Shown piece by piece: positions 10,598 to 24,881 of a DNA stretch of 64,000 bases. Each line of letters starts with the position of its first letter. Within the stretch, counting starts at the first letter, position 1. A program made the translations under genes and the position numbers. The notes beneath the pieces are model-generated. The model did no database searches, had not been told where the DNA came from, and worked only from the letters and a program-made list of their open reading frames with translations. The stretch covers positions 5,815,001 through 5,879,000 of the forward strand of contig NZ_CP027858.1 in the NCBI RefSeq assembly GCF_005519465.1, read 5' to 3'. This DNA is from Streptomyces clavuligerus. Its GTDB lineage: Bacteria > Actinomycetota > Actinomycetes > Streptomycetales > Streptomycetaceae.

Positions 10598-11098
10598 TCA
10601 GCTCTCCTCGTGGCTGACGGCGCGACGCGCGTCCGCGTCGAGCACACCCCAGCTGATGAGCTGCTCGGTCAGCACCGACGGCGACTGGTCGTAGATGACG
10701 GCGAGTGTGCGCAGGTCGTCCTGGCGGATCGAGAGCACCTTGCCGTTGTAGTCACCGCGCTGGGACTGGATCGTGGCGGCGTAGCGCTGGAGCGGGCCCG
10801 CCTTCTCGGCCGGGACATGGGCCAGGCGCTCCAGGTCGAGCACCAGCTTCGGCGGCGGCTCGGCGGCTCCGCCCGGGGTCGTCCCCGGCAGCAGCTCCTG
10901 CACCGGGACCCCATAGAAATCGGCCAGCTCGGCCAGTCGCTGGACGGTCACGGCGCGGTCGCCGCGCTCGTACGAACCGACCACCACGGCCTTCCAGCGG
11001 CCCTGGGACTTCTCTTCCACGCCGTGGAGGGACAGCCCCTGCTGGGTGCGGATGGCGCGGAGCTTGGCCCCGAGCTGTTTTGCGTATTCGCTGGACAT
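10598..11098 (-). CDS. bldD: Developmental master regulator BldD
   Basis: 166 residues. The N-terminal helix-turn-helix (about 8-70, XRE type) binds DNA. The C-terminal domain binds the second messenger c-di-GMP, which drives dimerisation and repression of sporulation genes during vegetative growth. The two-part c-di-GMP motif is intact at the positions known for S. coelicolor BldD: R114-G-D116 and R125-Q-D-D128. The ATG on the minus strand reads from 11098. A promoter overlapped by a palindrome lies 60-100 bases upstream, consistent with the known autoregulation of bldD. Confidence 0.96.
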   Translation of the reverse strand: MSSEYAKQLGAKLRAIRTQQGLSLHGVEEKSQGRWKAVVVGSYERGDRAVTVQRLAELADFYGVPVQELLPGTTPGGAAEPPPKLVLDLERLAHVPAEKAGPLQRYAATIQSQRGDYNGKVLSIRQDDLRTLAVIYDQSPSVLTEQLISWGVLDADARRAVSHEES

Positions 11099-11153
11099 AT
11101 GGCTCCCCGGACGCTGTGACGAGGTGACGCCGTACGGCTCGGCCGCGCGGCTG

Positions 11154-11196
11154 GTAACTCACTGTGAGGTTACGCAGAGTTACTTGGATGCGTCAA
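11154..11196 (-). promoter_or_regulatory. bldD promoter with overlapping palindromic operator
   Basis: On the minus strand a -35 TTGACG (11191-11196) and a -10 TAACCT (11167-11172) are 18 bases apart. The -10 is embedded in a palindrome, GTAAC-CTCAC-A-GTGAG-TTAC, at 11154-11173. BldD is known to repress its own promoter, so this is the likely autoregulatory site. Confidence 0.7.
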
Positions 11197-11451
11197 GCCG
11201 GGTGGGCCGGACCGGTAACTTGTCATGATCGGTACGACGCCGGGGCCCGTTCCCCGGCTCGTTTTCGTCCCTGCCCGCCCCCTGCCCGCTCCCTTGCCCA
11301 CACTCCTTGTCCGCGCTCCTTGTCCACGGCTCCTTGCCCGGCTCCCGCCCCGCCCTCGCGCCACCCCCGGAGCGGCCCCGTACGCCCGCCCGGACCGGCC
11401 CGGTGCACGGCCCCCTCCGGCCCCTGGTACGGTAATGACGCACATCAGACG
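11197..11451. other. Divergent bldD/pyrR spacer
   Basis: No gene is seen. The bldD promoter lies at its left edge and the PyrR RNA site at its right. A TACGGT hexamer at 11428-11433 could be the -10 of pyrR, but I see no convincing -35 for it. Confidence 0.4.
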
Positions 11452-12073
<622 letters not shown>

Positions 12074-12247
12074 CCCGCCCCAGGCCCTCCCTCCGCCCGC
12101 CGGCGACCTCCGCGCACCCGTGCGCCCCGGGGCCATCCGCCCCGGAAACCGGTCCACCGGCACCCGGCCCCGCACGGCCGCCGCCCCGGCACCGCGCGCC
12201 ACCGCCCCCTGAGCCCTCCCGAACCCCGGACCCCTCGGAGCCCTCCG

Positions 12248-13234
12248 ATGAAGCGCCACCTCATCTCGGCCGCCGATCTGACCCGTGACGACGCCGTCCT
12301 CATCCTCGACACCGCCGAGGAGATGGCCCGGGTCGCCGACCGGCCGATCAAGAAACTGCCCACCCTCCGCGGCCGTACCGTCGTCAACCTCTTCTTCGAG
12401 GACTCGACCCGGACCCGGATCTCCTTCGAGGCCGCCGCCAAGCGGCTCTCCGCCGACGTCATCAACTTCTCCGCCAAGGGGTCGTCGGTGTCGAAGGGCG
12501 AGTCCCTGAAGGACACCGCGCTCACCCTGGAGGCGATGGGCGCCGACGCCGTCGTCATCCGCCACCACGCCTCCGGCGCGCCCTACCGGCTGGCGAACTC
12601 CGGCTGGATCGACGGCGCCGTCGTCAACGCCGGTGACGGCACCCACGAGCACCCCACCCAGGCCCTGCTCGACGCCTTCACCGTGCGCCGCAGGCTGGTC
12701 GGACGGGACGCCGGTATCGGGCGCGACCTGGCCGGACGCCGGATCACCATCGTCGGCGACATCCTGCACAGCCGGGTCGCCCGCTCCAACGTCCTGCTGC
12801 TGCACACCCTCGGCGCCGAGGTCACCCTGGTCGCCCCGCCGACCCTGCTCCCCATCGGGGTCGAGCGCTGGCCCTGCGAGGTCTCCTACGACCTGGACGC
12901 GGTGCTCGCCAAGTCCGACGCCGTGATGATGCTCCGGGTCCAGCGCGAGCGCATGAACGCCGCCTTCTTCCCCACCGAGCGCGAGTACTCCCGCCGCTAC
13001 GGACTCGACGGCGACCGGATGGCCCGGATGCCCGAACACGCCGTCGTGATGCACCCCGGCCCGATGAACCGGGGTATGGAGATCACCGCCGAGGTCGCCG
13101 ACTCGGACCGCTGCACGGCGGTCGAACAGGTCGCCAACGGCGTCTCCACCCGGATGGCCGTCCTCTATCTGCTGATGGGCGGCTACGAGTCCGCCGCCAC
13201 CCCCACCCCCGCACGGACCCAGGAGAACCACTGA
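12248..13234 (+). CDS. pyrB: Aspartate carbamoyltransferase catalytic chain
   Basis: 328 residues. It joins carbamoyl phosphate and aspartate to carbamoylaspartate, the committed UMP step. The carbamoyl-phosphate loop [10 protein letters not shown] is present, with [13 protein letters not shown] and the aspartate-binding MHPGPMNRG motif. No regulatory pyrI chain is found. ATG 12248. pyrC begins two bases after the stop. Confidence 0.95.
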   Translation: MKRHLISAADLTRDDAVLILDTAEEMARVADRPIKKLPTLRGRTVVNLFFEDSTRTRISFEAAAKRLSADVINFSAKGSSVSKGESLKDTALTLEAMGADAVVIRHHASGAPYRLANSGWIDGAVVNAGDGTHEHPTQALLDAFTVRRRLVGRDAGIGRDLAGRRITIVGDILHSRVARSNVLLLHTLGAEVTLVAPPTLLPIGVERWPCEVSYDLDAVLAKSDAVMMLRVQRERMNAAFFPTEREYSRRYGLDGDRMARMPEHAVVMHPGPMNRGMEITAEVADSDRCTAVEQVANGVSTRMAVLYLLMGGYESAATPTPARTQENH

Positions 13235-13236
13235 CC

Positions 13237-14523
13237 ATGAGCACGATCCTTATCCGTGGTGCGAAGGTACTCGGCGGCGCCGCGCAGGACGTCCTGATCG
13301 AGGGCGCGGCCGTGACCCGGGTCGGCACCGGTCTGAGCGCCGAGGGCGCCCAGGTCGTCGAGGCGGAGGGCCAGATCCTGCTGCCCGGCCTGGTGGACCT
13401 CCACACCCATCTGCGCGAGCCCGGCCGCGAGGACTCCGAGACCGTCCTCACCGGCACCCGCGCCGCGGCCGTCGGCGGCTACACCGCCGTCCACGCCATG
13501 GCCAACACCCACCCCGTCGCCGACACCGCCGGTGTGGTCGAGCAGGTCTACCGGCTCGGCAAGGAGTCCGGCTACTGCGACGTCCAGCCGGTCGGCGCCG
13601 TCACCGTGGGCCTGGAGGGCAAGCACCTGGCCGAGCTGGGCGCCATGCACGACTCCGCCGCCGGGGTGAAGGTCTTCTCCGACGACGGCAAGTGCGTCGA
13701 CGACGCCGTGATCATGCGCCGGGCGCTGGAGTACGTGAAGGCGTTCGACGGGGTCATCGCCCAGCACGCCCAGGAGCCCCGGCTCACGGAGGGCGCCCAG
13801 ATGAACGAGGGCGTCGTCTCCGCCGAGCTGGGTCTCGGCGGCTGGCCCGCCGTCGCCGAGGAGTCGATCATCGCCCGCGATGTGCTGCTCGCCGCGCACG
13901 TCGGCTCCCGGCTGCACGTCTGCCACCTCTCCACGGCGGGCTCCGTCGAGATCGTCCGCTGGGCCAAGTCCAAGGGCTGGAACGTCACCGCCGAGGTCAC
14001 CCCGCACCACCTCCTCCTCACCGACGAGCTGGTCCGCACCTACAACCCCGTCTACAAGGTGAACCCGCCGCTGCGCACCGAGGCCGATGTGCTGGCCCTG
14101 CGCGAGGCCCTCGCCGACGGCACCATCGACTGCGTGGCCACCGACCACGCCCCCCACCCGCACGAGGACAAGGACTGCGAGTGGGGCGCGGCGGCCATGG
14201 GCATGGTCGGCCTGGAGACCGCGCTCAGCGTGGTCCAGGAGACGATGGTCGAGACCGGGCTGCTCGACTGGGCGGGCGTCGCCGACCGGATGTCCTTCCG
14301 CCCCGCGAGGATCGGCCGGCTCGCCGGGCACGGCCGCCCCGTGGCCGCGGGCGAGCCCGCCAACCTGGTCCTGGTCGATCCGGCATACCGTGGGACCGTG
14401 GACCCCGCCCGCTTCGCCTCCCGCAGCCGCAACACCCCCTACCAGGGGCGTGAGCTGCCGGGCCGCGTCACCCACACCTTCCTGCGGGGCCGCGCCACGG
14501 TACTCGACGGGAAACTCGCGTGA
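13237..14523 (+). CDS. pyrC: Dihydroorotase
   Basis: 428 residues, class I dihydroorotase of the amidohydrolase fold. It cyclises carbamoylaspartate to dihydroorotate. The zinc-binding HTH motif appears as [10 protein letters not shown], with later histidines in VCHLSTAG and the catalytic DHAPHPHE segment. ATG 13237 is two bases after the pyrB stop; the stop overlaps the next gene by four bases (GTGA). Confidence 0.95.
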   Translation: MSTILIRGAKVLGGAAQDVLIEGAAVTRVGTGLSAEGAQVVEAEGQILLPGLVDLHTHLREPGREDSETVLTGTRAAAVGGYTAVHAMANTHPVADTAGVVEQVYRLGKESGYCDVQPVGAVTVGLEGKHLAELGAMHDSAAGVKVFSDDGKCVDDAVIMRRALEYVKAFDGVIAQHAQEPRLTEGAQMNEGVVSAELGLGGWPAVAEESIIARDVLLAAHVGSRLHVCHLSTAGSVEIVRWAKSKGWNVTAEVTPHHLLLTDELVRTYNPVYKVNPPLRTEADVLALREALADGTIDCVATDHAPHPHEDKDCEWGAAAMGMVGLETALSVVQETMVETGLLDWAGVADRMSFRPARIGRLAGHGRPVAAGEPANLVLVDPAYRGTVDPARFASRSRNTPYQGRELPGRVTHTFLRGRATVLDGKLA

Positions 14524-15104
14524 CATCACTGACCCATATCGCAACCCGGCTCCCGGCCCCGCTCGCCGCCGAACAGAAGTCGGCGGAGGTGACCGACTGG
14601 GCGGCCCGCATCGGCTGGGTCGTCGGACTGCTGATCTTCATCGCCCTGGTCTGGTGGCTGATGCGCCAGGGCTGGAAGTGGCGCGGAGCCCTCCAGTCCG
14701 GGCTGCCCGCCCCGGCCGCCCCGCCCGCCGACCCCGGCGCCGCACGGCTGGCCCTGACCGGCCGCTACCACGGCTCGACCACCGCCGGGCAGTGGCTGGA
14801 CCGGATCGTCGCCCACGGCCTCGGCGTCCGCAGCCGGGTCGAGCTGAGCCTCACCGACGAAGGGCTGACCGCGGTCCGCCCCGGGGCCGACGACTTCCAC
14901 ATCCCCCGCCGGGATCTGCGCGGCGCCCGGATCGACCGGGGCATCGCCGGGAAGGTCCTCCCCGAGGGCGGTCTGCTGATCGTCACCTGGCAGCTCGGCG
15001 ACACCCTGATCGACTCCGGTTTCCGCTCCGACACCGCGGCCGTGCACCCCGAGTGGGTCACCACCCTGAACCAACTGACCGATATGACGGAAGGCGCACG
15101 ATGA
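14520..15104 (+). CDS. Membrane protein with PH-like domain inside the pyr operon
   Basis: 194 residues. One transmembrane helix at about 31-48 ([18 protein letters not shown]), then a soluble domain with alternating hydrophobic strands that looks like the PH-like domain of conserved actinobacterial membrane proteins. It overlaps pyrC upstream and carA downstream by four bases each, so it is co-translated with pyrimidine enzymes. It has no catalytic motif. A role as membrane anchor or assembly factor for the pathway is only a guess from position. Confidence 0.8.
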   Translation: MTSLTHIATRLPAPLAAEQKSAEVTDWAARIGWVVGLLIFIALVWWLMRQGWKWRGALQSGLPAPAAPPADPGAARLALTGRYHGSTTAGQWLDRIVAHGLGVRSRVELSLTDEGLTAVRPGADDFHIPRRDLRGARIDRGIAGKVLPEGGLLIVTWQLGDTLIDSGFRSDTAAVHPEWVTTLNQLTDMTEGAR

Positions 15105-16241
15105 CGACCTCCACCCCGGGGATCGCCTCGGCGAAGAACACAGCCCCCGCCGTTCTCGTCCTGGAGGACGGCCGCACCTTCCGCGGCCGTGCCTACGGGG
15201 CTGTGGGGGAGACCTTCGGCGAAGCGGTCTTCAACACCGGTATGACCGGCTACCAGGAGACCCTGACCGACCCCTCCTACCACCGCCAGGTCGTCGTGAT
15301 GACCGCCCCCCACATCGGCAACACGGGCGTCAACCACGAGGACGACGAGTCCCGGCGGATCTGGGTCGCCGGCTATGTGGTGCGCGACCCCTCGCGGGTC
15401 CGCTCCAACTGGCGCTCCAGGCACACCCTCGACGAGGAGCTGGCCGCGCAGGGCGTGGTCGGCATCAGCGGGATCGACACCCGCGCCCTCACCCGCCATC
15501 TGCGCGAGCGCGGCGCGATGCGCGTCGGCATCTTCTCGGGCGAGGCCGTCGCCGACGAGCAGAGCCTGCTCTCCCGGGTCCGCAGCGCCCCCGAGATGAC
15601 CGGCGCGGACCTCTCCGCCGAGGTCGCCACCGCCGAGACCTATGTCGTCCCGGCGATCGGGACCAAGCGGTTCACCGTCGCCGCCATCGACCTCGGCATC
15701 AAGGGCATGACCCCGCACCGGATGGCCGAGCGCGGCATCGAGGTGCACGTCCTGCCCGCCACCGCCACCGCGGACGACGTGTACGCGGTCCAGCCGGACG
15801 GCGTCTTCCTCTCCAACGGCCCCGGCGACCCGGCCACCGCCGACCTCACCGTGGTCCGCGCGGTGCTGGAGCGCGGGACCCCGCTCTTCGGCATCTGCTT
15901 CGGCAACCAGCTCCTGGGCCGGGCCCTCGGCTTCGGCACCTACAAGCTGAAGTACGGCCACCGCGGCATCAACCAGCCCGTGCAGGACCGTTCCACCGGC
16001 AAGGTCGAGGTCACCGCCCACAACCACGGCTTCGCCGTGGACGCCCCGCTCGACCGTGTCTCCGACACCCCGTTCGGCCGGGTCAAGGTCTCCCACGTCT
16101 GCCTCAACGACAACGTGGTGGAGGGGCTCCAACTCCTCGACCGGCCCGCCTTCAGTGTCCAGTACCACCCCGAGGCGGCGGCCGGTCCCCACGACGCCGC
16201 CTACCTGTTCGACCGCTTCGTCTCCCTGATGGAGGACCAGC

Positions 16242-16249
<8 letters not shown>
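15101..16249 (+). CDS. carA: Carbamoyl phosphate synthetase, glutaminase subunit
   Basis: 382 residues. It hydrolyses glutamine and channels ammonia to CarB. The N-terminal CarA domain shows [17 protein letters not shown]; the C-terminal class I amidotransferase has the nucleophile cysteine in [11 protein letters not shown] and His/Glu in QYHPEA. ATG 15101 overlaps the upstream stop (ATGA). The frame is open far upstream, but that part is a pyrC shadow. Its 3' end overlaps carB by eight bases. Confidence 0.95.
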
Positions 16250-19559
<3,310 letters not shown>

Positions 19560-19570
19560 GACGACGACCC

Positions 19571-19601
19571 GAGGGGGACACCGGACACCGGTGTCCCCCT
19601 C
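19571..19601 (+). terminator. Hairpin between carB and pyrD
   Basis: A perfect 13-bp stem, GAGGGGGACACCG at 19571-19583 pairing with 19589-19601, with loop GACAC. It starts 12 bases after the carB stop and 18 bases before pyrD, so it could terminate or partly attenuate transcription into pyrD-pyrF. Confidence 0.65.
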
Positions 19602-19618
19602 CTGATGAGGACCCCACC

Positions 19619-20748
<1,130 letters not shown>

Positions 20749-20752
<4 letters not shown>

Positions 20753-21621
20753 TCCCCTTCGGCGCCCGGCTGCGCACGGCCATGGACACCCGTGGCCCGC
20801 TCTGTGTCGGCATCGACCCCCACCCCTCCCTGCTCACCGACTGGGGCCTGGACGACACCGTCGCGGGCCTGGAGCGGTTCACCCGCACCACCGTGGAGGC
20901 GCTGGCCGACCGGGTCGCGGTGCTCAAGCCGCAGTCCGCGTTCTTCGAGCGCTTCGGCTCGCGCGGCGTCGCCGTCCTGGAGACCGCCGTCGCCGAGGCC
21001 CGCCAGGCGGGCGCCCTGGTGCTGATGGACGCCAAGCGCGGCGACATCGGCTCCACGATGGCCGCGTACGCCGCCACCTATCTGGACCCGGGCTCCCCGC
21101 TCTTCTCGGACGCGGTCACCGTCTCGCCGTACCTCGGCTTCGGCTCGCTGCGCCCGGCGCTCGACCTGGCCGCCCGCTCCGGCTCGGGGGTCTTCGTCCT
21201 CGCGCTCACCTCCAACCCGGAGGGCGCCGAGGTGCAGCGCGCCACCGCCGCCGACGGGCGGGCGCTGGCCCAGCTGATGCTGGACCGGATGGCGGCCGAG
21301 AACGCCGGGGCGGAGCCGATGGGCTCGGTGGGCGCGGTCGTCGGCGCCACCCTGGGCGACGCCGGGGTCGACCTGGCGATCAACGGTCCGCTGCTGGCCC
21401 CCGGGATCGGGGCGCAGGGCGCGACCCCGGCGGATCTGCCCGCTGTCTTCGGCGCGGCGGTCGGCCAGGTGGTGCCCAGCGTCAGCCGGGGGGTGCTGCG
21501 GCACGGCCCCGACCCGGCGGCCCTGCGGGCGTCCGCCGAGCGTTTCGCCGAGGAGATCCGGGCGGCCGTCTCCGCCGCCGACGGGGTGTCCGGCCAGAAG
21601 GGCGAACGCGGGGGCGCGTAA
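20749..21621 (+). CDS. pyrF: Orotidine 5'-phosphate decarboxylase, actinobacterial type
   Basis: 290 residues, the longer PyrF form found in actinobacteria. It decarboxylates OMP to UMP. The active-site motif is MDAKRGDIGST, and GIDPHPSLL near the N-terminus marks the second PyrF subfamily. GTG 20749 overlaps the pyrD stop. It is the last gene of the pyr locus, followed 18 bases later by a hairpin. Confidence 0.94.
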
Positions 21622-21639
21622 GAGTGAAAAGGTGGTCAT

Positions 21640-21665
21640 CGGGGGCGTGAAAGGACACGCCCCCG
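21640..21665 (+). terminator. Hairpin after pyrF
   Basis: A perfect 10-bp stem, CGGGGGCGTG at 21640-21649 with CACGCCCCCG at 21656-21665, loop AAAGGA. It is placed to end the pyr transcript. Confidence 0.7.
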
Positions 21666-21788
21666 GGCGCGAGTACCCGCTCCGTACCCCGGAATAATCC
21701 GTGGTGGGACCACGCAAAGGCCGTCGGTGAAACAGCTGTACCCGCCCTCTTGACAGAAACTTGGCCGAAATCTCGGCCGATATGTCGC

Positions 21789-21824
21789 AAAAGTCCTGGT
21801 CGGCCGATGCTGACCAGGACTTTT
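21789..21824. terminator. A/T-flanked bidirectional terminator hairpin
   Basis: AAAAGTCCTGGTC at 21789-21801 pairs perfectly with GACCAGGACTTTT at 21812-21824. The inner GGC/GCT adds three more pairs (one G-U), leaving tetraloop CGAT. With an A-tract on one side and a T-tract on the other it can end transcription from both sides, shielding ihf from pyr read-through. Confidence 0.75.
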
Positions 21825-21836
21825 CGCTTGTTCTCG

Positions 21837-21865
21837 CTGACTGGAGCGGTGCGGGCCGCTAGTCT
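21837..21865 (+). promoter_or_regulatory. Likely ihf promoter
   Basis: CTGACT (21837-21842) and TAGTCT (21860-21865) are 17 bases apart, fitting a Streptomyces housekeeping promoter. A TCTCCG-T-CGGAGA palindrome (21863-21875) covers the -10 to start-site region and may be a regulator site. The inferred start is about 105 bases before the ihf GTG. Confidence 0.45.
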
Positions 21866-21976
21866 CCGTCGGAGAGCGCACGCGTACTGCGTCGCTCGTT
21901 CCTTCCCTGGTGCGGGCATTTCCTGGTTCCGTACCGGACTTTCATCCGACAGTTCGACATCCGAGGTGACGTAGGC

Positions 21977-22300
21977 GTGGCTCTTCCGCCCCTTACCCCT
22001 GAACAGCGCGCAGCCGCGCTCGAAAAGGCCGCCGCGGCTCGCCGGGAGCGGGCCGAGGTCAAGAATCGACTCAAGCACTCCGGCGCCTCGCTCCACGAGG
22101 TCATCAAGCAGGGCCAGGAGAACGACGTCATCGGCAAGATGAAGGTCTCCGCCCTCCTGGAGTCCCTGCCGGGCGTGGGCAAGGTCCGCGCCAAGCAGAT
22201 CATGGAGCGGCTCGGGATCTCCGAGAGCCGCCGGGTGCGCGGTCTCGGCTCGAACCAGATCGCTTCCCTGGAACGCGAGTTCGGCGGCGGCCCCGCCTGA
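21977..22300 (+). CDS. ihf: Actinobacterial integration host factor (sIHF)
   Basis: 107 residues. It is a small nucleoid-associated protein unrelated to the E. coli IHF fold: a long N-terminal helix (residues 8-40, Ala/Arg/Glu-rich) and a helix-two-turns-helix DNA-binding part with [18 protein letters not shown]. In Streptomyces it affects DNA topology, sporulation and antibiotic production. GTG 21977. gmk starts 38 bases downstream, as in other Streptomyces. Confidence 0.95.
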   Translation: MALPPLTPEQRAAALEKAAAARRERAEVKNRLKHSGASLHEVIKQGQENDVIGKMKVSALLESLPGVGKVRAKQIMERLGISESRRVRGLGSNQIASLEREFGGGPA

Positions 22301-22338
22301 CGTTCCCGGGCACCCCCGGGAACCTGGATAATCGCTGC

Positions 22339-22911
22339 ATGGCAGTAGAGGTACGTCCGCGGCTGACCGTGCTCTCCGGCCCCTCCGGGGTCGGCAAGAG
22401 CACGGTCGTCGCGCATATGCGCAAGGTCCACCCCGAGGTCTGGCTCTCGGTGTCGGCCACCACCAGGAAGCCACGCCCAGGCGAGCGCCACGGCGTGCAG
22501 TATTTCTTCGTCGGCGACGACGAATTCGACAAGCTCATCGCAAATGGCGAGCTGCTGGAATGGGCCGAGTTCGCGGGCAACCGCTACGGCACCCCCCGGC
22601 AGGCGGTCCTGGAGCGGCTGGCGGCCGGTGAGCCGGTGCTGCTGGAGATCGATCTCCAGGGCGCCCGCCAGGTCAAGGAGTCCATGCCCGACTCCCGGCT
22701 GGTCTTTCTCGCCCCGCCGAGCTGGGACGAGCTGGTCCGCAGACTCACCGGCCGGGGCACCGAGTCGGCCGAGGTGATCGAGCGCAGACTGGCCGCCGCG
22801 ACAGTGGAGCTGGCCGCCGAGTCCGAGTTCGACACCACCCTGGTCAACACCTCCGTCGAGGATGTCTCCCGTGAGCTGCTAGCCTTGATGACGGTGTCTT
22901 CAGGGAAGTGA
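22339..22911 (+). CDS. gmk: Guanylate kinase
   Basis: 190 residues. It phosphorylates GMP to GDP with ATP. Walker A is [10 protein letters not shown], and the GMP-binding segment reads [11 protein letters not shown] followed by [11 protein letters not shown] 22339. It is part of the conserved ihf-gmk-rpoZ-coaBC string. Confidence 0.95.
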   Translation: MAVEVRPRLTVLSGPSGVGKSTVVAHMRKVHPEVWLSVSATTRKPRPGERHGVQYFFVGDDEFDKLIANGELLEWAEFAGNRYGTPRQAVLERLAAGEPVLLEIDLQGARQVKESMPDSRLVFLAPPSWDELVRRLTGRGTESAEVIERRLAAATVELAAESEFDTTLVNTSVEDVSRELLALMTVSSGK

Positions 22912-22979
22912 TCTTTCGAGTGAACCTCCTGGGCACTCCAGGAGAAAGCGTCTCCGAGAATCACAACGGAAGGTAGAGC

Positions 22980-23252
22980 GTGTCCTCTTCCATCACCGCG
23001 CCCGAGGGCATCATCAACCCGCCGATCGACGAGCTGCTTGAGGCCACGGACTCCAAGTACAGCCTCGTGATCTACGCGGCCAAGCGCGCCCGTCAGATCA
23101 ACGCGTACTACTCCCAGCTCGGCGAGGGCCTGCTGGAGTACGTCGGTCCGCTCGTCGACACCCATGTCCACGAGAAGCCGCTGTCGATCGCGCTGCGTGA
23201 GATCAACGCCGGTCTGCTGACCTCCGAGGCCATCGACGGTCCGGCCCACTGA
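22980..23252 (+). CDS. rpoZ: RNA polymerase omega subunit
   Basis: 90 residues. It assists assembly of the beta-prime subunit and stabilises RNA polymerase. The conserved [16 protein letters not shown] segment is present. GTG 22980 follows GGAAGG by eight bases. It lies 68 bases after gmk and is followed by a terminator-like hairpin. Confidence 0.94.
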   Translation: MSSSITAPEGIINPPIDELLEATDSKYSLVIYAAKRARQINAYYSQLGEGLLEYVGPLVDTHVHEKPLSIALREINAGLLTSEAIDGPAH

Positions 23253-23309
23253 CCAGCGGCACGGCGCGCCCGTAGGGCCCTGCCCGTACGGCGTACAGCC
23301 CTTTCACCC

Positions 23310-23338
23310 CAGGCCCGGCGGCACTCCCGCCGGGCCTG
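23310..23338 (+). terminator. Hairpin after rpoZ
   Basis: A perfect 12-bp stem, CAGGCCCGGCGG at 23310-23321 pairing with 23327-23338, loop CACTC. It lies 57 bases after the rpoZ stop and about 100 before coaBC. Confidence 0.7.
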
Positions 23339-23438
23339 TGGTGTGTGATGGAGGCGGACGTCGGTATCGGCCCCGCGGGCGGATACCGCCGGGGCCCGCC
23401 GGGCCGACACGCCGAGAGACCGAGTGCGGGGAGACACA

Positions 23439-24641
23439 GTGGAGAAGCCGAAGGTGGTCCTGGGGGTCAGCGGGGGCATCGCCGCCTACAAGGCGTGCGA
23501 GCTGCTGCGGCGCCTCACCGAGTCGGGACACGACGTCCGGGTGGTGCCGACCGCGTCCGCGCTGCACTTCGTGGGCGCCCCCACCTGGGCCGCGCTCTCC
23601 GGGCACCCCGTCTCCACCGAGGTCTGGTCCGAGGTCCACGAGGTCCCGCACGTCCGGATCGGCCAGAGCGCCGATCTCGTCGTCGTCGCCCCCGCCACCG
23701 CGGACCTGCTGGCGAAGGCCGCCCACGGGCTCGCCGACGATCTGCTCACCAACACCCTGCTGACCGCCCGCTGCCCCGTCGTCCTCGCCCCGGCGATGCA
23801 CACCGAGATGTGGGAGCACCCCGCGACGCAGGAGAACGTCGCCACCCTGCGTCGCCGGGGCGCCGTCGTCGTCGAGCCCGCCGTGGGCCGTCTCACCGGC
23901 GCCGACACCGGCAAGGGCCGGCTGCCCGACCCCGCGGAGATCTTCGAGGTCTGCCGCCGGGTGCTGGCCCGCGGCACCGCCGCCCCCGACCTGGCCGGAC
24001 GGCATGTGGTGATCAGCGCGGGCGGCACCCGGGAGCCCCTGGACCCGGTCCGCTTCCTCGGCAACCGCTCCTCCGGCAAGCAGGGGTACGCCCTCGCCCG
24101 CACCGCCGCCGCACGCGGCGCCCGGGTGACCCTCGTCGAGGCCAATACCCGGCTCCCCGACCCCGCCGGGGTCGACGTCGTCCATGTCGGCACCGCCGTC
24201 GAACTGCGCGCGGCGGTCCTCGCCGCGGCGGCCGACGCCGACGCGGTGGTGATGGCGGCGGCCGTGGCCGACTTCCGTCCCGCCGAGTACGCCGCAGGCA
24301 AGATCAAGAAGAAGGACGGCGAGGAGCCCGCGCCCGTCGTCCTGGTCCGCAACCCCGACATCCTCGCCGAGATCTCCGCCGAACGGGTCCGGGCCGATCA
24401 GGTGATCGTGGGCTTCGCCGCCGAGACCGACGACGTCCTCGCCAACGGCCGGGCGAAGCTGCTGCGCAAGGGCTGCGATCTGCTGGTCGTCAACGAGGTG
24501 GGGGAGCACCGGACCTTCGGCGCCGAGGAGAACGAGGCCGTCGTCCTCGCCGCCGACGGCACCGAGACCCCGGTGCCGCACGGCCCCAAGGAGGCTCTGG
24601 CCGACACCGTGTGGGATCTCGCACTGCCGCTGTTCCACTGA
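23439..24641 (+). CDS. coaBC: Bifunctional phosphopantothenoylcysteine decarboxylase/synthetase
   Basis: 400 residues from GTG 23439. The N-terminal CoaC flavoprotein (about 1-185) has VSGGIAAYKACELLR and PAMHTEMW; the C-terminal CoaB part (about 190-400) has ISAGGTREPLDPVRFLGNRSSGK. It makes phosphopantothenoylcysteine and decarboxylates it on the way to coenzyme A. GTG 23439 is chosen because GGGGAG lies 6-10 bases before it; GTG 23424 would add five residues with no good ribosome-binding site. Confidence 0.94.
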   Translation: MEKPKVVLGVSGGIAAYKACELLRRLTESGHDVRVVPTASALHFVGAPTWAALSGHPVSTEVWSEVHEVPHVRIGQSADLVVVAPATADLLAKAAHGLADDLLTNTLLTARCPVVLAPAMHTEMWEHPATQENVATLRRRGAVVVEPAVGRLTGADTGKGRLPDPAEIFEVCRRVLARGTAAPDLAGRHVVISAGGTREPLDPVRFLGNRSSGKQGYALARTAAARGARVTLVEANTRLPDPAGVDVVHVGTAVELRAAVLAAAADADAVVMAAAVADFRPAEYAAGKIKKKDGEEPAPVVLVRNPDILAEISAERVRADQVIVGFAAETDDVLANGRAKLLRKGCDLLVVNEVGEHRTFGAEENEAVVLAADGTETPVPHGPKEALADTVWDLALPLFH

Positions 24642-24881
24642 GCGGACCCTTCCCACGACCCCCGATGACCCCCGTTTCGGGGACACATCCGCAGGTCGGA
24701 AGGGGTGGCCGAGAGCAGGGCCGACCGTGCCGGATCGTGGACCGGGGCTCTCGGGAATCGAGACGGGGTGGTCCGGAGCGGGGGAGCGGTGGATAAACTG
24801 ACCTCTGGAACGTCGCGGGGCGCAGCCCCCTGCCGGTCCACCCATGATCAGCCAGCAGCCGCTGCAACCCCAGGGAGCGAT

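Larger units (their letters stand above)
21622..21976 (+). other. pyrF/ihf spacer
   Basis: 355 bases with no gene, much less GC-rich than its surroundings. It holds two hairpins (21640-21665, 21789-21824), a GGCCGA-AATC-TCGGCC inverted repeat at 21763-21778, a TTGACA at 21750-21755 without a well-spaced -10, and the likely ihf promoter. Confidence 0.6.

Noticed and set aside
21750..21784. TTGACA at 21750 as the ihf promoter
   Set aside because: The nearest -10-like sequence is 22-23 bases away, too far, and the terminator hairpin follows at once; the 21837-21865 pair fits better.
24642..24881. SAM riboswitch upstream of metK
   Set aside because: I looked for the conserved cores of the SAM-I/IV and SAM-II classes and found none.
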